Notes: generated by a model from the letters alone, not told the origin. Positions 1-8,652 are shown, counted from the stretch's first letter. The stretch: DNA of 64,000 nt from JASHPR01 sp963729365 (GCA_963729365.1 CAVSNQ010000022.1:620001-684000); one strand, 5' to 3'. A program made the numbers and translations.

Positions 1-1
1 G

Positions 2-1186
2 GCTGCTCCGCCGCGGGTGCCGTCCATGGTCGAGCCGGACGCGTTCGAGGTCGGGGTGGACCTGGCCGTGACGCCCGGATCGGTGATCCTGCGGACCCCA
101 GTGTTCGAGCTAATCCAGTACCGCCCGGCCACGGCCACGGTTCGGCAGGTTCCGCTGGTGATCGTTCCGCCGACGATCAACAAGTTCTACGTGATGGACC
201 TGGCGCCCGGGCGGAGCCTGGCCGAGTTCCTGGTCGCCAGCGGCCTGCAGGTGTTCATGATCTCCTGGCGCAACCCGGACGCCCGGCACGCAAAATGGGA
301 CTTCAACACCTACGGGCAGGCCGTCCTGGACGCCATGGACGCGGCGGCGCGGATCACCGGAAGCGAGCAGACCGCGCTCATGGGGGCCTGCTCCGGCGGC
401 ATCATCGGCGCGATGGTGGCCGCTCACCTGGCGCACACGGGCCAGCAGGACCGGCTCGCGGCGTTCACGCTGATGGTCACCGTGCTGGACGAGGCACAAG
501 CAGGCCTGGCCGGCGCCGTCATCGACGAGCGGACTGCGCGGCTGGCTGCGGCCGCGTCCCGGGCCCGCGGCTATCTGGACGGCCGATCGCTGGCCGAGGT
601 GTTCGCCTGGCTGCGGCCAAACGACCTGATCTGGAACTACTGGGTCAATAACTACCTGCTCGGACGCAAGCCGCCGCCGTTCGACATCTTGTTCTGGAAC
701 GCGGACACCACCCGGATGACCGCGGGCCTGCACCGGGACTTCCTCCAGCTGGGCGTCACGAACGGGCTGGTCCGGCCGGGCGGCGCGACCATGCTCGGCT
801 CACCGCTGGACCTGGCGCTGATCGACCGTGATACCTACGTGGTCGCCGGGATCACCGACCACATCTGCCCCTGGCAGAGCTGCTACCGGTCCACCCAGCT
901 GCTCGGCGGCCGCAACCGGTTCGTGCTGTCCACCAGCGGGCACATCGCCGCCATGGTCAATCCGCCCGGAAACGACAAGGCCAGGTACCAGGTGGCCAAG
1001 GACTGTCCGGAGGATCCGCAGGAGTGGCTCCGGCGCGCAGAGACCTGTCACGGCTCCTGGTGGCCGGACTACGCGGGCTGGCTGGCCGAGCGCTCCGGGG
1101 AGGAGCAGGCCGCGCCCGGGGAACTGGGCGGTGGCGGGCTGGTGCCGATCTGCGACGCGCCGGGAACGTATGTCTATGACCATTGA
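2..1186 (+). CDS. phaC: Class II-type poly(3-hydroxyalkanoate) synthase, 5' part outside window
   Basis: C-terminal part (about 395 codons) of a PHA synthase; the frame is open to the left edge, so the true start lies outside and the GTG at 17 is only internal. The enzyme polymerises (R)-3-hydroxyacyl-CoA into granule polyester. Seen: the lipase-like box G-A-C-S-G with nucleophile Cys (codon at 389), the Asp of GITDH and the His of STSGH followed by NPPGN, i.e. the full Cys-Asp-His triad. Motifs such as ELIQY, PPTINKFYVMDL, SWRNP and GHI..NPPGN resemble the pseudomonad medium-chain (class II) enzymes more than class I. It overlaps the depolymerase gene by about 11-17 bp, so synthesis and degradation genes are co-transcribed. 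Class assignment is from remembered family motifs, not an alignment. Confidence 0.93.
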   Translation, partial: AAPPRVPSMVEPDAFEVGVDLAVTPGSVILRTPVFELIQYRPATATVRQVPLVIVPPTINKFYVMDLAPGRSLAEFLVASGLQVFMISWRNPDARHAKWDFNTYGQAVLDAMDAAARITGSEQTALMGACSGGIIGAMVAAHLAHTGQQDRLAAFTLMVTVLDEAQAGLAGAVIDERTARLAAAASRARGYLDGRSLAEVFAWLRPNDLIWNYWVNNYLLGRKPPPFDILFWNADTTRMTAGLHRDFLQLGVTNGLVRPGGATMLGSPLDLALIDRDTYVVAGITDHICPWQSCYRSTQLLGGRNRFVLSTSGHIAAMVNPPGNDKARYQVAKDCPEDPQEWLRRAETCHGSWWPDYAGWLAERSGEEQAAPGELGGGGLVPICDAPGTYVYDH

Positions 1187-2102
1187 CCCGTCCCGTCCCG
1201 GCCCGGCCGCGGAAGACCGCGCGGGATCCGTCCTGGGCCGGGTCATACGAAGCCGGATGCGGCGGGCCGGGCCGGCCGAGCGGATGCGGATCCTGACGAT
1301 CGGGGGCCGTACCATCCGCGTCGCGGTGCGGGAAGGGGCCCCGGAATGGCCGCCGTTGCTGCTGTGCAACGGCATCGGCGCGAGCCTGGAGCTGCTCCAG
1401 CCGTTCGTCGACGCGCTCGATCCGCGGCGGGGAGTCATCCGGTTCGACATGCCGGGCGTCGGCGGCTCGCCGGCCCCGGTCGTCCCCTACCACCTGGCCA
1501 CGCTGCCGTCGCTGCTGGCCGGCCTGCTCGACCAGCTCGGCCATGAGCAGGCCGACGTCCTGGGCATCTCCTGGGGCGGCGGGCTCGCGCAGCAGTTCGC
1601 ACTGAGGCGCCCGGGCCGGGTGCGCCGCCTGGTGCTGGTCGCGACCGCGCCGGGCGTGCTGATGGTCCCCGGGCGTCCGTGGGTCCTGCTGCGCATGCTC
1701 ACGCCGCGCCGTCACCGGGACCCCGGATACGCGGCCCGCATCGCCGGCGAGCTGTACGGCGGCAGCGCGCGGAAAGACCCGGTCGTGGCCCGGGACCTGC
1801 TGCACGCGACGACCCGGCTGGGCCCGGCCCGGGGCTACTACTACCAGCTGATCTCCAGCGCCGGCTGGACCAGCCTGCCGTGGCTGCCGAGGCTCCGGCC
1901 GCCCACCCTGATCCTGGCCGGTGACGACGACCCGATCATCCCTCTGGTCAACGGGCGGATCATGCACTGGCTGATACCGCGCAGCCGGCTGCACATCTAC
2001 CACGGCGGCCACCTCGAGCTGGCCGCAGACCCCGAACGCCTGGCCGCCGCGGTGGAGGCGTTCCTGGATGCCGACCTCACCGCGGAGAGGAGCGAGCAAT
2101 GA
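1176..2102 (+). CDS. phaZ: Intracellular poly(3-hydroxyalkanoate) depolymerase (alpha/beta hydrolase)
   Basis: 308 aa from ATG 1176 (an alternative ATG lies two codons earlier at 1170). The protein follows the medium-chain PhaZ pattern closely: CNGIGASLEL, the nucleophile elbow GISWGGG (Ser about 132), LAGDDDPIIPL (Asp about 250-252) and HGGHL (His about 279). Medium-chain PhaZ releases 3-hydroxyacids from granules and normally sits beside phaC, as here. The start overlaps the end of phaC and the stop overlaps the next start (ATGA), which implies one translationally coupled operon. A general alpha/beta hydrolase is the alternative, but the match to the DDDPLIPL-type region and the phaC neighbour make PhaZ the better call. 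Confidence 0.9.
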   Translation: MTIDPSRPGPAAEDRAGSVLGRVIRSRMRRAGPAERMRILTIGGRTIRVAVREGAPEWPPLLLCNGIGASLELLQPFVDALDPRRGVIRFDMPGVGGSPAPVVPYHLATLPSLLAGLLDQLGHEQADVLGISWGGGLAQQFALRRPGRVRRLVLVATAPGVLMVPGRPWVLLRMLTPRRHRDPGYAARIAGELYGGSARKDPVVARDLLHATTRLGPARGYYYQLISSAGWTSLPWLPRLRPPTLILAGDDDPIIPLVNGRIMHWLIPRSRLHIYHGGHLELAADPERLAAAVEAFLDADLTAERSEQ

Positions 2103-3310
2103 CGCAGGTGACGAGCACGCACCTCGGGGAATCCCTCGGGACGGACTTCTTCTCCGTCCGCGAGCAGTTCACCGACGAGCAATGGTCGCACTTCATCACC
2201 GTCCGGCGGTTCGTCGACGAGGAGGTCGTGCCGGTCGTCGGCCCGTACTGGGAACGGGCCGAGATCTGCTGGCCGCTGGTCAAGCGGCTGCCCGAGCTCG
2301 GCATCGTCGGCGAGGACATCAAAGGATACGGCTGCGCCGGGATGAGCCCCATGGCGTGCGGGCTGGTCACGATGGAGCTGCACCGCGGCGACGGCAGCCT
2401 CGGCGTGTTCCTCGGTGTGCACGCGGGCCTGGCCATGCTGTCGATAGCGATGTGCGGCTCGGAGGAGCAGAAGGCGCGCTGGCTGCCTGACCTGGCCCGG
2501 ATGAACAAGCTGGGGGCCTTCGCGCTGACTGAGCCGGAGCACGGCTCGGACTCGGTCGCCCTGGAAACCTCGGCCCGCCCGGTGAAGGGGGATGGAGAGG
2601 CGGGTGGGGGCTGGGTGCTGAACGGCCGCAAACGGTGGATCGGGCTGGGCACCGTGGCCGACCTGATCGTCGTCTGGGCCCGCAACACCGACGACGGCCA
2701 GGTCAACGCGTTCGTCGTGGAGAAGGGGTCGCCGGGCTACCAGGCTCGGGTCATCGAGGGGAAGGTGTCGCTGCGCTCGGTGTGGCAGGCCGACATCACG
2801 CTGGACGAGGTGCGAGTGCCGGCCGAAAACCGGCTGCCCGGGGCCCGCTCGTTCAAGGACACCACCCGGGTCCTGGCCACCACCCGCAGCACCTGTGCCT
2901 GGGCGGCGCTGGGCCACGCCACCTCGGTCTATGACACCGCGCTGCGGTACGCGATGCAGCGGCGCCAGTTCGGCAAGCCGCTGGCCAGCTTCCAGATCAT
3001 CCAGCAGCGGCTGGTGTCGATGCTGGCGGACCTCACCGCGATGCAGCTGTACTGCCTGCAGATCGGCCGTCTGGCCGAGGCCGGCCTGACCCCCACCGTG
3101 GCCGGGCTGGCCAAGATGCACAACACCCGCAAGGCCCGCGTGATAGCCGCCGACGCCCGCGACATGCTCGGCGGCAACGGCATCCTGCTCGACTACCAGG
3201 TCGCCCGGCACATGGCCGATCTGGAGGCGATCCACACCTTCGAGGGCACCGAGACCATGCAGACGCTCATCGTCGGCCGCGAAATCACCGGCATCGGGGC
3301 CTTCACCTAG
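2099..3310 (+). CDS. Acyl-CoA dehydrogenase, glutaryl-CoA dehydrogenase-like
   Basis: 403 aa flavoprotein that should introduce a 2,3-double bond into an acyl-CoA and pass electrons to ETF. The helical N-terminal domain (about 20-130), the beta domain with FALTEPEHGSDS and NGRKRWIG, and the C-terminal helical domain with RRQFGKPL and MLGGNGI are all present. The catalytic base is placed as Glu about 382 in HTFEGTETMQ, and the tail GREITGIGAF is characteristic of the glutaryl-CoA dehydrogenase branch. ATG 2099 overlaps the phaZ stop, with GAGAGGAG as ribosome site. In this operon it could oxidise CoA esters of acids released from PHA, but the substrate is not fixed by the sequence. Confidence 0.88.
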   Translation: MTQVTSTHLGESLGTDFFSVREQFTDEQWSHFITVRRFVDEEVVPVVGPYWERAEICWPLVKRLPELGIVGEDIKGYGCAGMSPMACGLVTMELHRGDGSLGVFLGVHAGLAMLSIAMCGSEEQKARWLPDLARMNKLGAFALTEPEHGSDSVALETSARPVKGDGEAGGGWVLNGRKRWIGLGTVADLIVVWARNTDDGQVNAFVVEKGSPGYQARVIEGKVSLRSVWQADITLDEVRVPAENRLPGARSFKDTTRVLATTRSTCAWAALGHATSVYDTALRYAMQRRQFGKPLASFQIIQQRLVSMLADLTAMQLYCLQIGRLAEAGLTPTVAGLAKMHNTRKARVIAADARDMLGGNGILLDYQVARHMADLEAIHTFEGTETMQTLIVGREITGIGAFT

Positions 3311-3382
3311 GTAACGAACAATCAGATCGGTTTCGTGTGCCTGGCACGATGCCCGTTCGGCTGTTGGCTGAGACGGTGAGAC

Positions 3383-4137
3383 ATGACCGAGAAATCCACC
3401 GTCCGGAGCGTGACCTACGAACTGCTGCGGTCCCTCAGGCTTACCACCGTCTTCGGTAATCCCGGTTCGACCGAGGAGACCTTCCTGCAGGAATTCCCCG
3501 ACGATTTCAGCTACGTGCTGGCGCTGCAGGAGGCGTCGGTGATCGCGATGGCCGACGCCTTCGCTCAGGTCACCCGGCGCCCGGCGCTGGTCAACCTGCA
3601 CTCCTCGGCAGGACTGGGAAACGCGATGGGCAACCTGGTCGCGGCCTATCACGGAAACACGCCGCTGATCGTCACGGCGGGACAGCAACACCGGGCACTG
3701 CTGATCGGGGAGCCATACCTGGGCAATCGTGAAGCCACCACGATGCCGAAGCCGTGGGTGAAGTGGTCCTACGAGCCCGCCCGGGCGCAGGACGTTCCCG
3801 AGGCGTTGATGCGGGCCTACGCGATGGCCCTGCAGCCGCCGGCCGGACCGGTCTTCCTGTCGGTTCCGCTGGACGACTGGAACCAGCCGCCGACCGGCCC
3901 CGCCCGCGTCCGGACGGCGAGCGACCGGGTGGCCCCCGACGCGGAGCGTCTGCGGCTGTTCGCCGGCCGCATCTCCGCCAGCCGCCGTCCCGCGCTGGTT
4001 TTCGGACCCGAGGTGGACAGCAGCGGCGGGTGGGACGCCGCCATCGCCTTGGCGGAGAAGCTGCGCGACGAACAGGTCGGCCTGCGGCCCGGCACCCGGT
4101 TGGTAGGCGTACCGGTCGGAGTCGTATCGCTTCCGCG
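3383..4137 (+). pseudogene. mdlC: Benzoylformate decarboxylase, truncated after the N-terminal TPP domain
   Basis: The N-terminal pyrimidine-binding domain of a ThDP enzyme is intact: Ser about 29 in GNPGST, Glu about 50 in ALQEAS and His about 73 in LHSSAG correspond to the Ser26, Glu47 and His70 of benzoylformate decarboxylase. Homology continues into the start of the central domain (RRPALVFGPEVD, IALAEKLR) and stops near codon 228 (about nt 4065), where a full enzyme (about 530 aa) would continue. The remaining frame runs on to 4264 only by reading the antisense of the pyrophosphatase gene. The PP domain that binds the diphosphate is absent, so no active decarboxylase can be made. A benzaldehyde-forming step next to an aldehyde dehydrogenase would fit a former mandelate-type pathway. 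Confidence 0.85.
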
Positions 4138-4638
4138 TCAGCCTGGCTCTGGCTTCTGGGTCTCCTGCAGGCGACGCCGGGACGCTTCCACCTCGGCTTC
4201 GGCGGCGGCGCGGTCGGCCCAGGACCGTCCTTCGACGGTCTTGCCCGGCTCTAGTTGCTTGTAGATCAGGAAGAAGTGCCCGATCTCCAGCCGGTCGAAC
4301 TGGGGCACGTCGTCAATGTCGCGCACGTGTTCCTGACGCGGGTCGCCCGCAGGCACGCAGAGGATCTTGTCGTCCGGGCCATTTTCGTCGGTCATCCGGA
4401 ACATGCCGATCGGGCGGCTGCGGATCAGGCAGCCGGGGAACGTCGGTTCCAGCACGAGCACCAGCGCGTCGAGCGGGTCGCCGTCCTCGCCCAGGGTGTC
4501 CGGTACGAAACCGTAGTCGGCCGGGTACTGCGTCGCGGTGAACAGCGTCCGGTCCAGGCGGATCAGGCCGCTTTCGTGGTCGACCTCGTACTTGTTCCGG
4601 CTGCCCCGCGGGATCTCGATCACGACGTCGAACTCCAT
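4138..4638 (-). CDS. ppa: Inorganic pyrophosphatase (family I, soluble)
   Basis: 166 aa from the ATG at 4638 (MEFDVVIEIPRGS); an in-frame start ten codons farther upstream gives an atypical N-terminus. GAGGA precedes this ATG. The protein hydrolyses PPi to two phosphates with Mg2+. Seen: EIPRGSRNKYEVD, the active-site Tyr/Asp segment YPADYGFVPDT, the signature DGDPLDALVL with its clustered Asp, and DDKILCVP. Length is normal for bacterial family I. It follows the aldehyde dehydrogenase by only about 14 bp, so it is probably in the same transcript, and it faces the acyl-CoA synthetase across the divergent promoter region. That context suggests it removes the PPi made by the ligase. Confidence 0.95.
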   Translation of the reverse strand: MEFDVVIEIPRGSRNKYEVDHESGLIRLDRTLFTATQYPADYGFVPDTLGEDGDPLDALVLVLEPTFPGCLIRSRPIGMFRMTDENGPDDKILCVPAGDPRQEHVRDIDDVPQFDRLEIGHFFLIYKQLEPGKTVEGRSWADRAAAEAEVEASRRRLQETQKPEPG

Positions 4639-4652
4639 GGCCGTTGGGGTCC

Positions 4653-6165
4653 TCACTCCGGCGGCGTGCCGAGCAGCAGCGGGTAGGCCCGGCGGTCCAG
4701 CCGCCCGGACAGGTCGACGTGGACGAACTTCTCCTCGGTGTACTCATCGAGGGCGTGCGGCCCGAGCTCGCGGCCCAGCCCGCTCTGCTTGTAGCCGCCG
4801 AACGGGTAGGCGGCGTTGACCAAGTGCCAGTCGTTGACCCAGACCGTGCCGGCCTCGAGCTGGCCGGCCACGTCGAGGGCCCGCTGGTTGTCGGTGCTCC
4901 AGACCCCGGCGGACAGCCCGTATTCGGTGTCGTTGGCGATCCGGATCGCCTGCTCGGTGCTCTCGGAGCGGATCACCGCCAGGACCGGGCCGAAGATCTC
5001 CTCGCGCGCGATCGTCATGTCGTTGCGGACGTCGGTAAAGATCGTCGGCTCGACCCAGAAACCGCGCTCGAACCGCCGGCCATGGCCGGCCTCCGCCGTA
5101 GGCCAGCGTGGCGCCTTCGGCCTGGCCGGAGTCGATGTAGCGCAGGATCCGGTCGCGCGCCTCGGCCGAGATGACCGGGCCGAAATCCGTGGCCGGGTCG
5201 AGCGGGTCCCCGATCGAGATCGTCTTCGTCCGCTCGATCAGCCGCTCGACGAACTTGTCGTGCACGGCGGCGGCCACGATGATCCGGGTGCCCGACTCAC
5301 ACGCCTGCCCCTGGTTCATCAGGCAGCCGAACAGCGTGCCGTCCGCGGCCAGGTCCAGGTCGGCGTCGTCCAGGACGATGTTCGGCCCCTTGCCGCCGAG
5401 TTCCAGCGTCAGCCGTTTGACGTTGCCCGCGGCCATCCGCATGATCTCCCGCCCGACCGCCGTGGAACCGGTGAAGGCGATCTTCCGCACGTCCGGGTGG
5501 CTGGCCAGCCGGGCTCCGACGACGGCGCCCTCGCCGGGCACGACGTTCAGCACTCCCGGCGGCAGCCCGCATTCATGCGCGATCTTGGCGAACTCCAGCA
5601 GCGTTAGCGGGGTGTGCTCGTCGGGCTTGACGACGATGGTGTTGCCCGCGGCCAGCGCCGGGCCGATTTTCCACATGGCCAGCAGCAGCGGGAAGTTCCA
5701 CGGCACGATGGCCGCGCACACGCCGACCGGCTCGCGGCGGACCAGGCCGGTGGCCAGCGTGGGCACCCTCAGCAGCGGTCCGGACCGCTCGAAGGCGTAG
5801 GTGCGGGCCTGGCCGGCGAAGTAGCGCAGGTGGGCGATGGAGAAGCCGATCTGGAAGGCCCCGGCCTGGCGGACCGGGGCGCCGTTCTCCAGCGCCTCGA
5901 GGACGGCAAGTTCGTTAACCCGCTCGCCGAGCCGATCCGCTATCGCGTCGAGCACGGCGGCCCGCTGCGCTGACGCCATCAGGCGCCACCGGCCGTCGGC
6001 GTGCGCGGCCTTGGCCGCTGCGATGGCCCGGTCCGCGTGCTCGAGGCCGCCCTTGGCCACGCTGGCCACCAGTTCCTCGGTGGCCGGGCTGCGGATCTCG
6101 AAGCGCTCGTCCGCGTCGACCCAGTCTCCGTCGATGAACATCGAGTAGCGGCGGATAGTATCCAT
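4653..6165 (-). pseudogene. NAD(P)-dependent aldehyde dehydrogenase, interrupted by a +1 frameshift
   Basis: ALDH superfamily gene whose ATG at 6165 (MDTIRRYSMFIDG) has AGGGGGCGGG upstream. The first frame carries PWNFPLL, FTGSTAVG, the catalytic Glu in LELGGKGPN and the catalytic Cys in NQGQACESG. It loses register after AEGATLAYGG. The other frame resumes at GFWVEPTIF..REEIFGPV and ends with the normal C-terminus. Total length is 3n+1 (1513 nt), so deleting one G of the GGAGG run at 5090-5094 restores a single 503-aa protein. This may be a real inactivation or one sequence error in a GC-rich run. Next to a decarboxylase remnant for aromatic 2-oxo acids, benzaldehyde or phenylacetaldehyde oxidation is plausible but not shown. 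Confidence 0.85.
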
Positions 6166-6262
6166 CCCGCCCCCTTTCGCGCTGTGATCCACGACGCTAG
6201 GCCGCGGCGGACTCGGCGATAACGTGCTGGCGGCACGAGGATGGGCCCCTCCCTCGGGCCGC

Positions 6263-6281
6263 CGGCACAACGGTTGTGCCG
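6263..6281. promoter_or_regulatory. Perfect 19-bp palindrome in a divergent promoter region
   Basis: The intergenic region between aldehyde dehydrogenase (minus) and acyl-CoA synthetase (plus) contains CGGCACAAC-G-GTTGTGCCG: two perfect 9-bp arms around one central base. Such odd-centred palindromes are typical binding sites of dimeric repressors. No regulator gene adjoins it, so the protein is unknown. It is the only strong symmetric element in this 184-bp gap. Confidence 0.6.
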
Positions 6282-6349
6282 CCGTACCAACGCCCGCGGA
6301 CAGGCTTGATACCCGGGACCAACGACCCGCCCGGGCCGCCCGCCGGACA

Positions 6350-7864
6350 ATGGGCAGCGTGACGAACCTGGCCAAGAACCTGACGAACACCACCCGTACC
6401 CACGCCGGGCGGGTGGCCGTGCGAGTGGACAACGCGGCGATGACGTACCGGGCCCTGGACGAGGCCAGCGCCCGGGTCGCCGGGCTGCTGCACGAGCGCG
6501 GCCTTAAGCCCGGCGACCGGGTCGGCCTCATGATGCCCAACGTCGCCGAGGTCCCCGTGGTGTACTACGGCGTGCTCCGGGCCGGCGGCGTGGTGGTCCC
6601 GATGAACCCGCTGCTCAAGGCGCGGGAGGTCGCCTACTACCTCGGCGACTCCGGGGCCGGGCTGATCTTCGCCTGGCATGCGTTCGCGGACCAGGCGCGC
6701 TCCGGCGCCGAGCAGTCCGAGGCGGAACTCATCGTCGTGGACGAGGTCAGCTTCCCCGAGTTGCTGGCCTCCGCCGCCCCGGATGACCAGGTCGCGGACG
6801 CCGGCAACGAGGACACGGCGGTGATCCTCTACACCTCCGGCACGACCGGCCACCCGAAGGGCGCCGAGCTCACCCACGGCAACCTCCTCAGCAATACCGA
6901 GGTGGCGTGCACCGACATCGTCCGCGCGGGCCCGGACGACGTCATCTTCGGCGGGCTGCCGCTGTTCCATGTGTTCGGGCAGACCGTCGCGCTCAACGTG
7001 GCGGTGGCGTCCGGGGCGTGCCTGACCCTGCTGCCGCGGTTCGACGCCGAGCACGCCCTGCGGATCATCGCCGGTCACCGGGTCACCGTCTTCGAAGGCG
7101 TGCCGACCATGTACGTGGCGCTGCTGCACCAGCCTGACCGCGCGGGCTACGACACCTCCGCGCTGCGGATGTGCATCTCCGGCGGCGCCGCGCTGCCGGT
7201 CGAGGTGCTGCGCGGGTTCGAGGAGGCGTTCGGCGTCCCGGTGCTGGAGGGATACGGCCTGTCGGAGACCTCGCCGGTCGCGTCGTTCAATCATCCCGGC
7301 CGGGAGCGCAAGCCGGGCTCGATCGGCACCCCCATCCGGGACGTCCGGATGCGTGTCGTGGACGGGGAAGACCACGAGGTCCCGCAGGGTGACGTGGGCG
7401 AGATCGTCATCCGCGGGCCGAACGTGATGAAGGGCTACTGGCATCGCCCCGAGGCCACCGCCGAGGCGATCCGCGACGGCTGGTTCCACAGCGGTGACCT
7501 GGCCCGGGTCGATGAGGAAGGCTACTTCTACATCGTGGACCGGAAAAAGGACCTGATCATCCGCGGCGGCTACAACGTCTATCCGCGGGAGATCGAGGAA
7601 GTGCTCTACGAGCATCCCGCGGTCGCCGAGGCCGCCGTGATCGGCCTGCCGCACCCGGCGCTGGGCGAGGAGGTCGGCGCCGCGGTGGCCCTCAAGCCGG
7701 GTGCCGTCGTCAGCGCCGAGGAACTGCGAGACTACGTCAAGGGCCAGGTGGCGGCCTACAAGTACCCGCGCCACGTGTGGATCGTCGACGCGCTGCCCAA
7801 GGGCCCGACCGGCAAGATCCAGAAGCGGGATATCGTCATCCCGGCCGACCTGGCCGTCCCGTGA
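6350..7864 (+). CDS. Acyl-CoA synthetase (AMP-forming, FadD-like)
   Basis: 504 aa from ATG 6350; a GTG at 6359 (VTNLAKNL) is an equally possible start and neither has a strong ribosome site. Adenylate-forming ligase that converts a carboxylic acid, ATP and CoA to acyl-CoA, AMP and PPi. Seen: P-loop YTSGTTGHPKG (about 161-171), GYGLSETSP, GDLARVDEEGYFYIVDRKKDLII with the hinge Asp, and the C-terminal catalytic Lys in PTGKIQK (about 489). The substrate could be a fatty or aromatic acid; the neighbouring aldehyde dehydrogenase suggests the acid it produces. The stop overlaps the adenylate kinase start (GTGA), so the two proteins are made together. Confidence 0.9.
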   Translation: MGSVTNLAKNLTNTTRTHAGRVAVRVDNAAMTYRALDEASARVAGLLHERGLKPGDRVGLMMPNVAEVPVVYYGVLRAGGVVVPMNPLLKAREVAYYLGDSGAGLIFAWHAFADQARSGAEQSEAELIVVDEVSFPELLASAAPDDQVADAGNEDTAVILYTSGTTGHPKGAELTHGNLLSNTEVACTDIVRAGPDDVIFGGLPLFHVFGQTVALNVAVASGACLTLLPRFDAEHALRIIAGHRVTVFEGVPTMYVALLHQPDRAGYDTSALRMCISGGAALPVEVLRGFEEAFGVPVLEGYGLSETSPVASFNHPGRERKPGSIGTPIRDVRMRVVDGEDHEVPQGDVGEIVIRGPNVMKGYWHRPEATAEAIRDGWFHSGDLARVDEEGYFYIVDRKKDLIIRGGYNVYPREIEEVLYEHPAVAEAAVIGLPHPALGEEVGAAVALKPGAVVSAEELRDYVKGQVAAYKYPRHVWIVDALPKGPTGKIQKRDIVIPADLAVP

Positions 7865-8469
7865 GGCTGCTGCTGCTCGCTCCCCCGGGCGCCGGCAAGG
7901 GCACGCAAGGCGAGCGGCTAGCAGCCAGTTTCGGGGTGCGGCACATCGCCGCGGGCGACCTGCTGCGGGCCGAAGCCCAGGCCGACACGCCTGCCGGCCG
8001 CGAGATCGCCGCCTACCAGGCCCGCGGTGATCTCGTCCCGGACCAGATCGTGCTCAGCGCGCTGACCCCGGCCGTTGTCGAGGCGGCCGCTGGCGGCGGG
8101 TACATCCTGGACGGCTTCCCGCGAACTCTCCCGCAGGCCACCGCCGCAGCGGACCTCGCGGCCCGGCTCGGCGTAACGCTGGACGCGGCGGTCTACCTGT
8201 ACGCGCCGGAGGAGGTGCTCACGCGGCGGCTTCTGGACCGCGCGAGCCAGGGTGGGCGCACCGACGACGTGGCCGACGTGATCCGGCACCGGCTCCGGGT
8301 GTTCGCCGAGACGACCGGGCCGCTCGTCCCCTACTACACCGACCGGGGCATCCTGGTCGCGGTAGACGCCGACCAGCCACCCGATTCCGTCACCGCAGAC
8401 ATCCAGGCCCGGCTGTCCGGGCTGGGGAAGACCCGCCTGCGTGGTCACGAGGGAGGCGCACGCATATGA
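7861..8469 (+). CDS. adk: Adenylate kinase, short form, coupled to acyl-CoA synthetase
   Basis: 202 aa from GTG 7861, which overlaps the ligase stop (GTGA) and places the P-loop APPGAGKGTQ at the very N-terminus, as expected. It catalyses AMP + ATP to 2 ADP. Seen: the AMP-binding AAGDLLRAE and ILDGFPRT segments, then a shortened LID (RASQGGRTDDVADVIRHRL) without the zinc cysteines. The family is normally a housekeeping gene beside secY. This copy sits in an operon with an AMP-generating ligase, so it is probably a second, dedicated adenylate kinase that recycles the AMP. Whether a ribosomal-operon adk exists elsewhere cannot be seen here. Confidence 0.88.
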   Translation: MRLLLLAPPGAGKGTQGERLAASFGVRHIAAGDLLRAEAQADTPAGREIAAYQARGDLVPDQIVLSALTPAVVEAAAGGGYILDGFPRTLPQATAAADLAARLGVTLDAAVYLYAPEEVLTRRLLDRASQGGRTDDVADVIRHRLRVFAETTGPLVPYYTDRGILVAVDADQPPDSVTADIQARLSGLGKTRLRGHEGGARI

Positions 8470-8520
8470 GTGATATAACGTCGGCGTCGTCGCCGGCTCT
8501 GGGCATCTGCCTTGAGGAAT

Positions 8521-8652
8521 ATGAGTATCCCTACCTGTCTCCTTCCTGCCGCTCAGGCCACGCGGGTGGTCGTACCCGACTGCGGGCATATCCCGCACCT
8601 TGAGCACCCGGGCCGGTTCCTCGCCGAACTGCTGCCGTTCCTCGCGAGCTGA
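8521..8652 (+). pseudogene. C-terminal remnant of an alpha/beta hydrolase
   Basis: A 43-codon frame ends at 8652 and reads ..TRVVVPDCGHIPHLEHPGRFLAELLPFLAS. The pattern VP.CGH.PHLE.PGRF...L..FL is the usual end of alpha/beta hydrolases, with the triad His in CGH. Nothing upstream supplies the rest of the fold, so this is a leftover of a deleted gene. The rest of the 8470-8849 gap holds the operators listed below and no convincing gene. Confidence 0.5.

Noticed and set aside
1997..3691. Open frame of 564 codons on the minus strand
   Set aside because: Antisense of the acyl-CoA dehydrogenase and part of the decarboxylase; no family features.
6197..7774. Open frame of 525 codons on the minus strand
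   Set aside because: Antisense of the acyl-CoA synthetase.
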